NCBI GenBank assembly: GCA_016932145.1
Contig: JAFGDI010000308.1
Location: forward strand, 1-5,023
Length of the DNA: 5,023 nucleotides
Direction: 5' to 3'
Origin: Sedimentisphaerales bacterium
GTDB taxonomy: Bacteria > Planctomycetota > Phycisphaerae > Sedimentisphaerales > SM23-30
The position numbers and the translations under genes were made by a program. Below the pieces are notes generated by a model that worked only from the letters and a program-made list of their open reading frames with translations, ran no database searches and was not told the origin of the DNA. Shown one piece after another: positions 1 to 5,023 of this stretch (positions within the stretch are counted from its first letter, which is position 1; every line of letters begins with the position of its first letter).

Positions 1-12
1 ATAATTTGTCCT

Positions 13-17
13 GGGAG
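13..17 (+). promoter_or_regulatory. Ribosome binding site of the 793-aa secreted protein gene
   Basis: GGGAG lies 5 bases before the ATG at 23. It fits that start better than the second in-frame ATG at 29, which would be 11 bases away. No promoter can be judged because only 22 bases of upstream sequence are present. Confidence 0.6.
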
Positions 18-22
18 CAGAA

Positions 23-2404
23 ATGTTTATGTTACATAGAGTAGCGGTTGTCTTTTTATTGCTTTTGCATTGCCAGTTATATGGAATTACCGTTGATAGT
101 GTGAATTGTGATGTGGCGGTTGTTGGTCTGGGGAGTAGTTCCGGTCTGGATAAGAAGTTAACCGCCCGTGTCTGCCGGGATGTTAAAGTGGTAGTCAGGG
201 CCGATGCTTCTATTAGTGAGAGCATGGCGGTTAAGGCCAATCCACCATTCTATAGTTTTACGATACCAGTGGTATCGCAAGATGGGCAGGTAGTGGCCCA
301 GAGTCGGACGGCTACTTATTATAAGAATGGTTCAAAACCGATATTGCTAGAGAATAATATAGTTGGTGAACCGGTTTTGCCCGGCCAGAGTGGCCCTTCA
401 GAGATCCAGAATGTAATATGTCAGGTAAAAGCCGGGAGCCGTACTGGAAAAGATTCACTGTCTATTTCTGCTCTGATCGATTCGGATAATGTTGATATTC
501 AGACCCTTTTAATGTCAGAATATCTCACTTTGCAGATGGCCGGTCAGGAATGGAAACTGCCCCTGTCTGGCTTTAGTGTTAAAAAGGATATTCTTGGCTA
601 TCGTGGTAAAGGGCTGATATTTAGTTATGATCTGCTCAGTGGCAAATTAAACTTCAGTGCCAGAGGTCTTAACCTAACTGGTTATCTGGCAGATGATTAT
701 GTTTTTACTTTAGGTTATGGCCAGAGTATTTTTCAAGGTAAGGCCCAGCTTGATGGCGATCTGCCGATTAAGCTGATCTTCGGTTACGCTGATGCTCTGA
801 CACTTGATAAGATCAGTTATTCCAGAAGTTCATTTCGTCACAGCTATAAGCGGGTAAGGTGTAGTGGCAGTATAAGTGCTGTTGATTTTAACCAGCAGAT
901 GGAACCAGGCCAGCTTACGGTCAGATTGGGATCATTTAGCCAGACCATTACCGGACTGGAAAAGGCTGAGGGAAAGAATATTTATACTTACAAAAAGGAT
1001 ATCCTCTATCAGATAGTTGCCTGGGATTATCTCGACCGGATCCCGGTTGGTATGGAGGTAGCCAGCGCGAGCTTCAACTTTGATGAATCAAGGTTTGATC
1101 TCGTTCTTGAGATATTTGCTGGCGAAAAAGGTCTTAATCAAATTGTAATTACTGATAACTACGAGCCTTTAGTACTTGATGGCGAGTTTGGTCTGAGCTT
1201 TGGTAATTTTAATCAGGAAATCCGTTTTACTAAATCGGGGTCTGTGGTGAAGTCTGGCAACCTGAAATATTATGAGGCAGATCAATGGCGACAGGAGCTT
1301 ATAGATGAAAATCTCGAGCTGGCAATGTTTAAATATTCGACCTATGGCAACAGTCTTTACCATGGCGAGCAATTTCTATGTAGCCATTTTGAAGAGGAAT
1401 TGAACAGATCGTGTAATTTTGTTTACAATACGCCATTCTGGAGTGATTTCTGTCATTCGCTGGGTGGGCAGGTTGAAGCTAATAGTGCCAGAAGCAATGT
1501 CTTTCATGTGACAAAAGACCAAACTAGCGATATTTATTATGCCAGTAAATTTCAATCAGGTATCCTGAAGCTGGATAGCTTAACCTGGGATGTACCAGTT
1601 GAAAAAGTGGCGGTCGAGTGTGAGTTTAGTTGGCCTGATACACGATATCTGGAATGGGACTCTGATAACAATGTTTACTTTTATAATGATTTGCTTTGTA
1701 CATACAACACCCAAAGCACTATAACTGAACCTGTGGATATGATATCTATTAATGCGGTTTTGCCTGGTTATGCAGACGATGATCTTACCTTAGTTAAAGT
1801 TCCTATGAGCGATGATAAGTTTAGTTGTCTGTTATTGTTGGGACAAGAGGGTAAAGCAGTCTATGAACTGGAAAACAGACTGGCAGATCTGCCGGAAATG
1901 TTGCAGGCTCTTACTGATCAGGATGTATCGCTTTTGATACCGGAAATACATATTTCCCAAATTGATCGAGATGTTTCTGTTGAAGATACTGACAGTGATT
2001 ATACATTCTACAATGAGGTGTTTGAGAAAACCAGCAGCTTTAACATGACCAGCTCAAATGTCAGTGGCAGTATATCTGATAGTGTATCTTGTGATTATGA
2101 ATTTGGAGTTGATCATAAATTGTACGATGATTATTACTCATCGGTTAAAGTTACAAATATTATTGGTGATAATGGCGGCTATCAGGAAGTTTTGATTCTC
2201 TGTCAGAGCATTATCGAGGCGAAGTATACTAAATATTGCCCAGTGATATTCATGATAATGAGTAATAAAACTGGCGAAATTATTCTGACTGGCCGGCAAG
2301 TATATATGGTCAATAATAAATATTATAAGTATAACTATGATACCTCTGAATATCAGCCATATGATGGAGAAGTGGTAATCATAAATGAGGTTCATGATAA
2401 CTGA
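23..2404 (+). CDS. Secreted protein with two beta-repeat units and a C-terminal divergent serpin-like domain
   Basis: The 793-residue reading frame is complete. Residues 1-21 form a signal peptide: His/Arg at 5-6, a hydrophobic core VAVVFLLLL, and probable cleavage near LYG-ITVD. A Cys at 17 is not in a convincing lipobox. Residues about 144-245 and 278-403 are two related beta-rich units: a DSLSIS or CSGSIS start, a 'LTL/LTV' strand, an 'IFSYD' or 'IYTYKKD' turn, then 'LNF/FDL' and 'GLNLTG' or 'GLNQIVI'. Similar repeats occur, as I recall, in planctomycete exported proteins. From about residue 500 the order of segments resembles a serpin: a 'GILKLDSL' stretch, VAVECEFSW (strand 3A position), LTLVKVPMSDDKFSCLLLL, YELENRLADLPEMLQAL, VSLLIPEIHIS, SSFNMTSSNVSGSISDSV, and near the C-terminus YCPVIFMIMSNKTGEIILTG, the position of the serpin 'F.ADHPFlF.I....tg.iLFmGr' signature. 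The likely location is periplasmic or extracellular. The reading frame is certain, export is likely, and the serpin relation is inferred by eye. Partners and function are unknown. Confidence 0.9.
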   Translation: MFMLHRVAVVFLLLLHCQLYGITVDSVNCDVAVVGLGSSSGLDKKLTARVCRDVKVVVRADASISESMAVKANPPFYSFTIPVVSQDGQVVAQSRTATYYKNGSKPILLENNIVGEPVLPGQSGPSEIQNVICQVKAGSRTGKDSLSISALIDSDNVDIQTLLMSEYLTLQMAGQEWKLPLSGFSVKKDILGYRGKGLIFSYDLLSGKLNFSARGLNLTGYLADDYVFTLGYGQSIFQGKAQLDGDLPIKLIFGYADALTLDKISYSRSSFRHSYKRVRCSGSISAVDFNQQMEPGQLTVRLGSFSQTITGLEKAEGKNIYTYKKDILYQIVAWDYLDRIPVGMEVASASFNFDESRFDLVLEIFAGEKGLNQIVITDNYEPLVLDGEFGLSFGNFNQEIRFTKSGSVVKSGNLKYYEADQWRQELIDENLELAMFKYSTYGNSLYHGEQFLCSHFEEELNRSCNFVYNTPFWSDFCHSLGGQVEANSARSNVFHVTKDQTSDIYYASKFQSGILKLDSLTWDVPVEKVAVECEFSWPDTRYLEWDSDNNVYFYNDLLCTYNTQSTITEPVDMISINAVLPGYADDDLTLVKVPMSDDKFSCLLLLGQEGKAVYELENRLADLPEMLQALTDQDVSLLIPEIHISQIDRDVSVEDTDSDYTFYNEVFEKTSSFNMTSSNVSGSISDSVSCDYEFGVDHKLYDDYYSSVKVTNIIGDNGGYQEVLILCQSIIEAKYTKYCPVIFMIMSNKTGEIILTGRQVYMVNNKYYKYNYDTSEYQPYDGEVVIINEVHDN
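452..1237 (+). repeat. Two degenerate protein repeat units inside the secreted protein
   Basis: Unit A (residues about 144-250) and unit B (about 278-405) can be aligned through the same series of beta strands: 'YLTLQMAGQ' with 'QLTVRLGSF', 'GKGLIFSYD' with 'GKNIYTYKKD', 'KLNFSARGLNLTG' with 'RFDLVLEIFAGEKGL', and 'YVFTLGYG' with 'GEFGLSFGNF'. The similarity is at protein level only and no DNA-level repeat was seen, so the duplication is old. Each unit probably forms a small beta-sandwich acting as a spacer or adhesion module ahead of the C-terminal domain. Confidence 0.5.
1523..2317 (+). other. Serpin-like C-terminal domain (divergent)
   Basis: Residues about 501-765 follow the order of serpin core segments. 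The clearest are LTLVKVPMSDDKFSCLLLL (compare 'vlelPYkg.klsmlilLP'), ENRLADLPEMLQALTDQ, DVSLLIPEIHIS (compare 'v.v.lPkFkie'), VFEKTSSFNMTSSNVSGSIS (compare 'mF...aDfsgis....l.vs') and the terminal 'PVIFMIMSNKTGEIILTGR'. Where an inhibitory serpin has the small-residue hinge (GTEAAAAT type), this protein has 'DDYYSSVKVTNII'. That lacks the alanine run, so protease trapping is doubtful. The serpin N-terminal helices are not recognisable. The assignment is from memory of family motifs, and a profile search would settle it. Confidence 0.45.
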
Positions 2405-2486
2405 TTGCAGTTGGTTAGTATCTGGCAGTTTAATAAAGACGCATGATTATGCGCCTCTATTCGAGATGTAACATAACTAACTAATT

Positions 2487-2521
2487 AAAAAGGACTTGCT
2501 GTAAAATGCAGGTCCTTTTTT
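2487..2521. terminator. Bidirectional intrinsic terminator between convergent genes
   Basis: A 13-bp stem (2487-2499 with 2508-2520, one G-U pair) closes an 8-base loop TGTAAAAT. The stem is AAAAAGGACTTGC on the left and GCAGGTCCTTTTT on the right. A run of six T follows on the + strand (2516-2521), and five A at the left end give a U-tract on the - strand. It sits 83 bases after the stop of the secreted-protein gene. It can also stop transcription coming from the convergent fic gene. Confidence 0.85.
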
Positions 2522-2529
2522 ATACCTGA

Positions 2530-2555
2530 CCATGTCTGGGCCCATCAAAACATGG
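2530..2555. repeat. Inverted repeat CCATGT...ACATGG
   Basis: Six-base arms at 2530-2535 and 2550-2555 enclose a 14-base spacer that itself contains the 8-base palindrome TGGGCCCA. It is the outermost and weakest member of the repeat cluster behind fic and may be fortuitous. Confidence 0.35.
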
Positions 2556-2578
2556 TTGCGCCATCGGCATGTTGAAAT

Positions 2579-2613
2579 AATATGTCGATGAAAAGCGATT
2601 TTTTCGACATATT
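2579..2613. repeat. Inverted repeat 1 of the TGTCG cluster
   Basis: Perfect 10-base arms AATATGTCGA (2579-2588) and TCGACATATT (2604-2613) enclose 15 bases. Within the loop, AAAA (2591-2594) can pair with TTTT (2600-2603), leaving a short GCGAT loop and a 2-base bulge. It can form a hairpin on either strand. No U-tract follows, so it is not a standard terminator. Confidence 0.8.
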
Positions 2614-2621
2614 CTCTGGTC

Positions 2622-2640
2622 ATGTCGATAGTATTGACAT
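2622..2640. repeat. Inverted repeat 2 of the TGTCG cluster
   Basis: ATGTCGAT (2622-2629) pairs with ATTGACAT (2633-2640) around a 3-base loop AGT, with one G-U pair. It shares the ATGTCGA core with inverted repeat 1, and its centre lies about 35 bases further on. Confidence 0.65.
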
Positions 2641-2642
2641 AT

Positions 2643-2683
2643 TTTGTCGCTCAAATATTAGCAATAAACCAGTTTGTCGCTCA
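2643..2683. repeat. Direct repeat TTTGTCGCTCA, two copies 30 bases apart
   Basis: The 11-base sequence TTTGTCGCTCA occurs at 2643-2653 and again at 2673-2683. The second copy lies in the left arm of inverted repeat 3, whose right arm carries a third, inverted copy differing only at the last base (TGAGCGACAAG, 2698-2708). Confidence 0.75.
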
Positions 2684-2715
2684 TTTTTTGCGATTTATGA
2701 GCGACAAGCTGGTTT
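2666..2715. repeat. Inverted repeat 3: 19-bp stem directly behind the fic stop
   Basis: The arms at 2666-2684 and 2697-2715 pair over 19 positions with a single G-U (or T/C) difference, around a 12-base loop TTTTTGCGATTT. The arms contain GTCGCTCAT and ATGAGCGAC. It starts 18 bases past the fic stop codon in the direction of fic transcription. It would form a strong hairpin in the 3' untranslated region of fic mRNA, but no U-tract follows on the - strand. It may protect the mRNA 3' end, bind a protein as DNA, or be part of a small mobile palindromic element. Confidence 0.85.
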
Positions 2716-2733
2716 GAGTTGCATTTGTGAGTG

Positions 2734-3855
2734 TCAAAATACAATGCGACCTTCTGCTATATTAAGAAGTTCAGAAAAAACATAAACCGCCGATCGCCGA
2801 CCGGCAGGTTTCATAATCACAGAGATAATGTTATTGTTTTTTAGTAAATTGATTATTCTGCGAGCTGTTGGCTCTGGTATGCCAGAGGACTTGATGAAAT
2901 CTTTATTGTTGAATATAGGATGTTCAAAAATCCAATCGAGAGAACTGATAAAGTATTGTGAATTAATGATTTCTGATAATTCCCTTTTTTTGTTATTGTA
3001 AAGATTTAGTATGTCAGAAGCCTTTTTCTCATTTGAAATTGCCTGAGAAGTCAGAGCTTTCAGGAAAAAGACACACCAATCTGTCCAGTTGTTGTTTTTG
3101 GAAACATCCAGCAATCTATTATAGTATTCCTCGCGGTTTGATTCTAAAAAAGAACTTATGTAGAACATAGGTTGCCTGATAAGCCCTTTTTGCCAGAGAA
3201 AAAGCGGAACGAGCATGCGACCCAGTCTGCCATTTCCGTCTAAAAAAGGATGTAGTGCTTCAAATTCAGCGTGCAGAATGGCCAGTTGAACAAGTTTATC
3301 AGGTATTGTGTCAAAATGTATATATTTTTCAAAATCACTCATGTGTCCCGGAAGATTTTCTGCGGAAATTGGAATATACCGTGCTGTTTCAATAGTACAG
3401 CCTGCTGAGCCTATCCAATTTGGTATTTTTCTGAATTCGCCGGGGGATTTACCATGCCCTCTTACACTATCCATAAGAACTTTGTGTACTTCCAGAATTA
3501 TTCTGACAGAGAGTGGAAGTTCTTCTAAACGACTAATCGCATGACGCATGGCTTTGCGATAATTCAAAACTTCCTGAATATCATGTCGTTTTTCGTCGGA
3601 ATATTTATCGATATTACCATCGGCCTCAAATTCCAGTACTTCGCCAATGGTGGCTTGAGTTCCTTCAATACGAGAGGATAGTACCGCTTCGTCGGTTGTA
3701 AGAGGACTAAGCAGGACATCGGCATTGGGAATAGCGGTGAGCAGACTATCGTATCGGGCTATAGCGGCATTTGCCGGGCCAATCAGTGGAATCAGTTTGT
3801 TCCACTCCAGTGTGGTCGGCGGAAAATTTCCGAGATGATATTTTACTACTGACAT
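2734..3855 (-). CDS. Fic family protein, class II (N-terminal inhibitory helix, C-terminal winged helix)
   Basis: The 373-residue protein has the usual length of SoFic-like Fic proteins. Fic enzymes typically transfer AMP from ATP to a Ser, Thr or Tyr of a target protein. The N-terminal Fic_N region (about 1-90) carries the inhibitory motif (S/T)xxxE(G/N) as SSRIEG at 60-65, with E64 as the residue expected to block productive ATP binding. The flap region around 158-180 (RYIPISAENL) precedes the catalytic motif HPFLDGNGRLGR at 202-213, which is fully intact (H202, D206, N208, R210, R213). Residues about 303-363 form a winged helix (a 'GIPEPTARRIINLL' recognition-type segment, then 'KPAGRRSAVYVF'). 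The start is set by GGAG 5 bases upstream. The protein is likely cytoplasmic. No separate antitoxin gene is adjacent, as expected when the inhibitory helix is in cis. The target is unknown. The gene is divergent from recO, convergent with the secreted-protein gene, and by eye AT-richer than recO, compatible with acquisition. Confidence 0.95.
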   Translation of the reverse strand: MSVVKYHLGNFPPTTLEWNKLIPLIGPANAAIARYDSLLTAIPNADVLLSPLTTDEAVLSSRIEGTQATIGEVLEFEADGNIDKYSDEKRHDIQEVLNYRKAMRHAISRLEELPLSVRIILEVHKVLMDSVRGHGKSPGEFRKIPNWIGSAGCTIETARYIPISAENLPGHMSDFEKYIHFDTIPDKLVQLAILHAEFEALHPFLDGNGRLGRMLVPLFLWQKGLIRQPMFYISSFLESNREEYYNRLLDVSKNNNWTDWCVFFLKALTSQAISNEKKASDILNLYNNKKRELSEIINSQYFISSLDWIFEHPIFNNKDFIKSSGIPEPTARRIINLLKNNNIISVIMKPAGRRSAVYVFSELLNIAEGRIVF

Positions 3856-3860
3856 ATAAA

Positions 3861-3864
3861 CTCC
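3861..3864 (-). promoter_or_regulatory. Ribosome binding site of fic
   Basis: On the - strand GTGGAG precedes the ATG (complement of 3853-3855), with 5 bases between GGAG and the start codon. This supports the chosen start. I found no convincing -10/-35 pair for fic in the 104-base divergent gap. Confidence 0.7.
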
Positions 3865-3922
3865 ACATAATTAGTATTGTTGTAAAGGATAGCGAGAAAT
3901 ATAGATAGTTTCCAGCTTTTTC

Positions 3923-3957
3923 TTTTGTAGGGCCGGCAATGCCGGTATAATCTGGCA
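3923..3957 (+). promoter_or_regulatory. Promoter of the recO operon, probably giving a leaderless mRNA
   Basis: A perfect -10 hexamer TATAAT lies at 3946-3951. With a 17-base spacer the -35 would be TTTTGT (3923-3928), a weak match to TTGACA. Transcription would start about 6-9 bases downstream, around A3957 to A3960, which is at or just before the recO ATG at 3960. No Shine-Dalgarno sequence lies before that ATG, which fits a leaderless message. Confidence 0.6.
3933..3945. promoter_or_regulatory. Operator-like palindrome touching the recO -10 box
   Basis: CCGGCA-A-TGCCGG is a perfect inverted repeat with a 1-base centre, ending directly at the TATAAT box. On the other side of the box CTGGCA (3952-3957) is a further near-inverted copy of TGCCGG (5 of 6 positions), so the -10 box lies between two facing half-sites. 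A repressor bound here would cover the promoter spacer. The regulator is unknown. Confidence 0.45.
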
Positions 3958-3959
3958 TT

Positions 3960-4715
3960 ATGAAACCATTTTCTGATAAAGTAATATGTCTGGGTAAGGT
4001 TACCTATTCTGAGAGTAGTCAGATAGTTACCTTGTTTGGTGCTGAGCATGGCAAGTTGCGTGGTATTGCCAAAGGAGCCCGTCGGGAGAAGGGCGGTTTT
4101 AGTGGCGGTTTTGACCTGCTATATCTGGGGGCGGCTGATTATATTCCGCCGCGGGGCAGTTCTGAGCTGGGTACGCTGACGAATTTTTATCTGGAGAATT
4201 CTTTTGTTGGCTTGCGTGCTGATCTGCTATCCTTGAATAGTGCTTTGTTTCTGGCAGAGTTCACAGCCGATATGACCGAGGACATGGACCCGCACCCGGA
4301 ATTATTTGAGCTGCTGAGTCGGTCATTATCTCGTCTGGAGGCAGGCGAGCCGGCACCTGATGTTATACTTAACTATGAGCAGTATCTTATGGAAAATACC
4401 GGGCATCAGCCTTGTCTTGACTGCTGCTGCCTGTGCGGAGGTGAGACAGATTCGCTGGCACATCCGTATTTCAGCAGTTCAGCCGGGGGGCTGGTCTGCG
4501 ATGGCTGCTGTCCTTCAGTTGAGGAAAAGCGGCTAACGGAAAGGAAGGTGGTTGACCTGCTGCGAAAAGGACAGTTGCCTGCCGAGGGTCATGCTGATAT
4601 AATCATAAAAGCACATGGACTGCTCTGCTATCATAAGCGGGCGATAACTGGTCGGCCAGGCAAGGTAATGGGCTTTCTTAACAGTCTGCTGCTGGCCAGA
4701 ATGAATAGGAAATAA
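3960..4715 (+). CDS. recO: DNA repair protein RecO
   Basis: The 251-residue protein has the usual RecO length. RecO, with RecR, helps load RecA onto single-stranded DNA coated by SSB in the RecFOR pathway of gap repair, and it can anneal complementary strands. The N-terminal OB fold (about 1-80) shows typical features: VICLGKVTYSESSQIVTLF, GKLRGIAKGARR and the loop 'LTNFYL'. A helical C-terminal part follows with DPHPELFELL and 'ILNYEQYLME'. The zinc-binding site is Cys156/Cys159 and Cys180/Cys183 (CCLC and CDGC), around YFSSSAGGLVC. Four more cysteines (152, 155, 157, 184) crowd the site. No ribosome binding site is visible, and the promoter lies right at the start codon. The gene is first in an operon with the zinc-ribbon protein. 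An alternative start was not favoured because the alignment with family N-termini ('.d.aI.L....e.s.iv.lft...Gk') begins here. Confidence 0.92.
   Translation: MKPFSDKVICLGKVTYSESSQIVTLFGAEHGKLRGIAKGARREKGGFSGGFDLLYLGAADYIPPRGSSELGTLTNFYLENSFVGLRADLLSLNSALFLAEFTADMTEDMDPHPELFELLSRSLSRLEAGEPAPDVILNYEQYLMENTGHQPCLDCCCLCGGETDSLAHPYFSSSAGGLVCDGCCPSVEEKRLTERKVVDLLRKGQLPAEGHADIIIKAHGLLCYHKRAITGRPGKVMGFLNSLLLARMNRK
4707..4710 (+). promoter_or_regulatory. Ribosome binding site of the zinc-ribbon protein gene
   Basis: AGGA, inside the last recO codons, lies 7 bases before the ATG at 4718. Confidence 0.55.
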
Positions 4716-4717
4716 TA

Positions 4718-4999
4718 ATGTATAGCGATAAATATGATGAAGATGGGGCTGTTGGCCCTGACATTGAAGATACCGATGATTATCGTGATCCGGTTCGGTT
4801 TGAAGATGAGGTTATCGAATGCCCCAAGTGTGGTAAGCAGGTTTATAGTGAAAATGATTCCTGCCCATATTGCGGCGATATAATGTTTCGCTATTTGCGA
4901 CATGGTACCTTTGCGCCGAAGAATAAAATGCTGGCCCGGATATTTCTGGTTGTAATAATATTATGTGTGATCTTTGTAATTATAGGTCTGGCTATATGA
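4718..4999 (+). CDS. Zinc-ribbon, single-pass membrane protein
   Basis: This 93-residue protein has three parts: an acidic N-terminus (1-34, rich in Asp and Glu), a zinc ribbon with CPKC (35-38) and CPYC (49-52), and a C-terminal transmembrane helix at about 71-92 (ARIFLVVIILCVIFVIIG). A basic stretch (APKNKMLAR) before the helix suggests that the ribbon faces the cytoplasm and the protein is tail-anchored. It starts 2 bases after the recO stop and is very likely co-translated. I recall similar small ECPxCG...CPYCG proteins with a terminal helix from planctomycetes. Their role is unknown. Close linkage to recO does not by itself show a part in repair. Confidence 0.85.
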   Translation: MYSDKYDEDGAVGPDIEDTDDYRDPVRFEDEVIECPKCGKQVYSENDSCPYCGDIMFRYLRHGTFAPKNKMLARIFLVVIILCVIFVIIGLAI

Positions 5000-5023
5000 A
5001 TAACATATTAGAACTCGTTAATG
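4996..5023 (+). CDS. Start of a third operon gene (5' end only)
   Basis: ATG at 4996 overlaps the TGA stop of the zinc-ribbon gene (ATGA), the classic arrangement for translational coupling. Only nine codons are in the window (MNNILELVN), too few to recognise a family. A weak AGG at 4984-4986 could serve as ribosome binding site. Confidence 0.55.

Noticed and set aside
23..85. Lipoprotein signal at Cys17
   Set aside because: The residues before the cysteine (LLH) do not fit a lipobox; an ordinary signal peptide is more likely.
2440..2453. Small hairpin CGCAT-GATT-ATGCG after the secreted-protein stop
   Set aside because: Only 5 bp with no U-tract. The much stronger terminator follows at 2487-2521.
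2579..2715. CRISPR array
   Set aside because: The repeats are palindromic, of different lengths and irregularly spaced, with no constant repeat-spacer pattern and no cas gene.
2721..2747. Inverted repeat GCATT...AATGC across the fic stop codon
   Set aside because: Short arms and a 17-base spacer, expected by chance in AT-rich DNA.
2582..2785. A 67-codon + strand reading frame through the repeat cluster into the fic 3' end
   Set aside because: It is built almost wholly from the inverted repeats, overlaps the end of fic, has no ribosome binding site and resembles no family. It is most likely a by-product of the repeat sequence.
2734..3855. Fic-antitoxin pair with a separate antitoxin gene
   Set aside because: The inhibitory motif is inside the Fic protein itself, and no small gene lies directly upstream on the same strand.
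3746..4049. Two - strand reading frames of 67-70 codons in the fic/recO gap
   Set aside because: They overlap fic or recO in other frames, have no ribosome binding site and no recognisable protein features.

Overview
The window looks like a piece of a bacterial chromosome. The best guess is a planctomycete, perhaps of the Phycisphaerae/Sedimentisphaerales type. This rests on family resemblance recalled from memory: a RecO with a CxxC...CxxC zinc finger and an 'YFSSSAGGLVC' segment, an acidic zinc-ribbon/single-TM protein directly behind recO, and a secreted beta-rich protein built from 'DSL-x-I-x-G ... YxYK ... LTG' repeats. No search was run, so the taxonomic call is tentative.

Layout. (1) Bases 23-2404 (+) encode a 793-residue exported protein. 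After a signal peptide it has two degenerate beta-repeat units. Its C-terminal half carries several stretches that match the order of serpin core motifs, so I read it as a divergent, probably non-inhibitory serpin-like domain. (2) Bases 2405-2733 form a convergent intergenic region. It holds an intrinsic terminator usable from both sides (2487-2521) and then a dense cluster of inverted repeats (2530-2715) sharing a TGTCG core, ending in a 19-bp stem just beyond the fic stop codon. (3) Bases 2734-3855 (-) encode a full-length class II Fic protein with an N-terminal inhibitory motif, the complete catalytic HPFxDGNGRxxR motif and a C-terminal winged helix. (4) Bases 3856-3959 form a divergent intergenic region with a consensus TATAAT box only 8 bases before the recO start, next to a perfect 13-bp palindrome. 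This suggests a leaderless, possibly repressible recO transcript. (5) Bases 3960-5023 (+) form a tight operon: recO, a 93-residue zinc-ribbon membrane protein 2 bases later, and the beginning of a third gene overlapping it by ATGA.

The recO operon is core housekeeping (recombinational repair). The fic gene with its repeat cluster looks like an accessory insertion between the secreted-protein gene and the recO operon. The Fic winged helix, the nearby palindromes and the operator-like site at the divergent promoter make a local regulatory circuit conceivable, but this is inference only.
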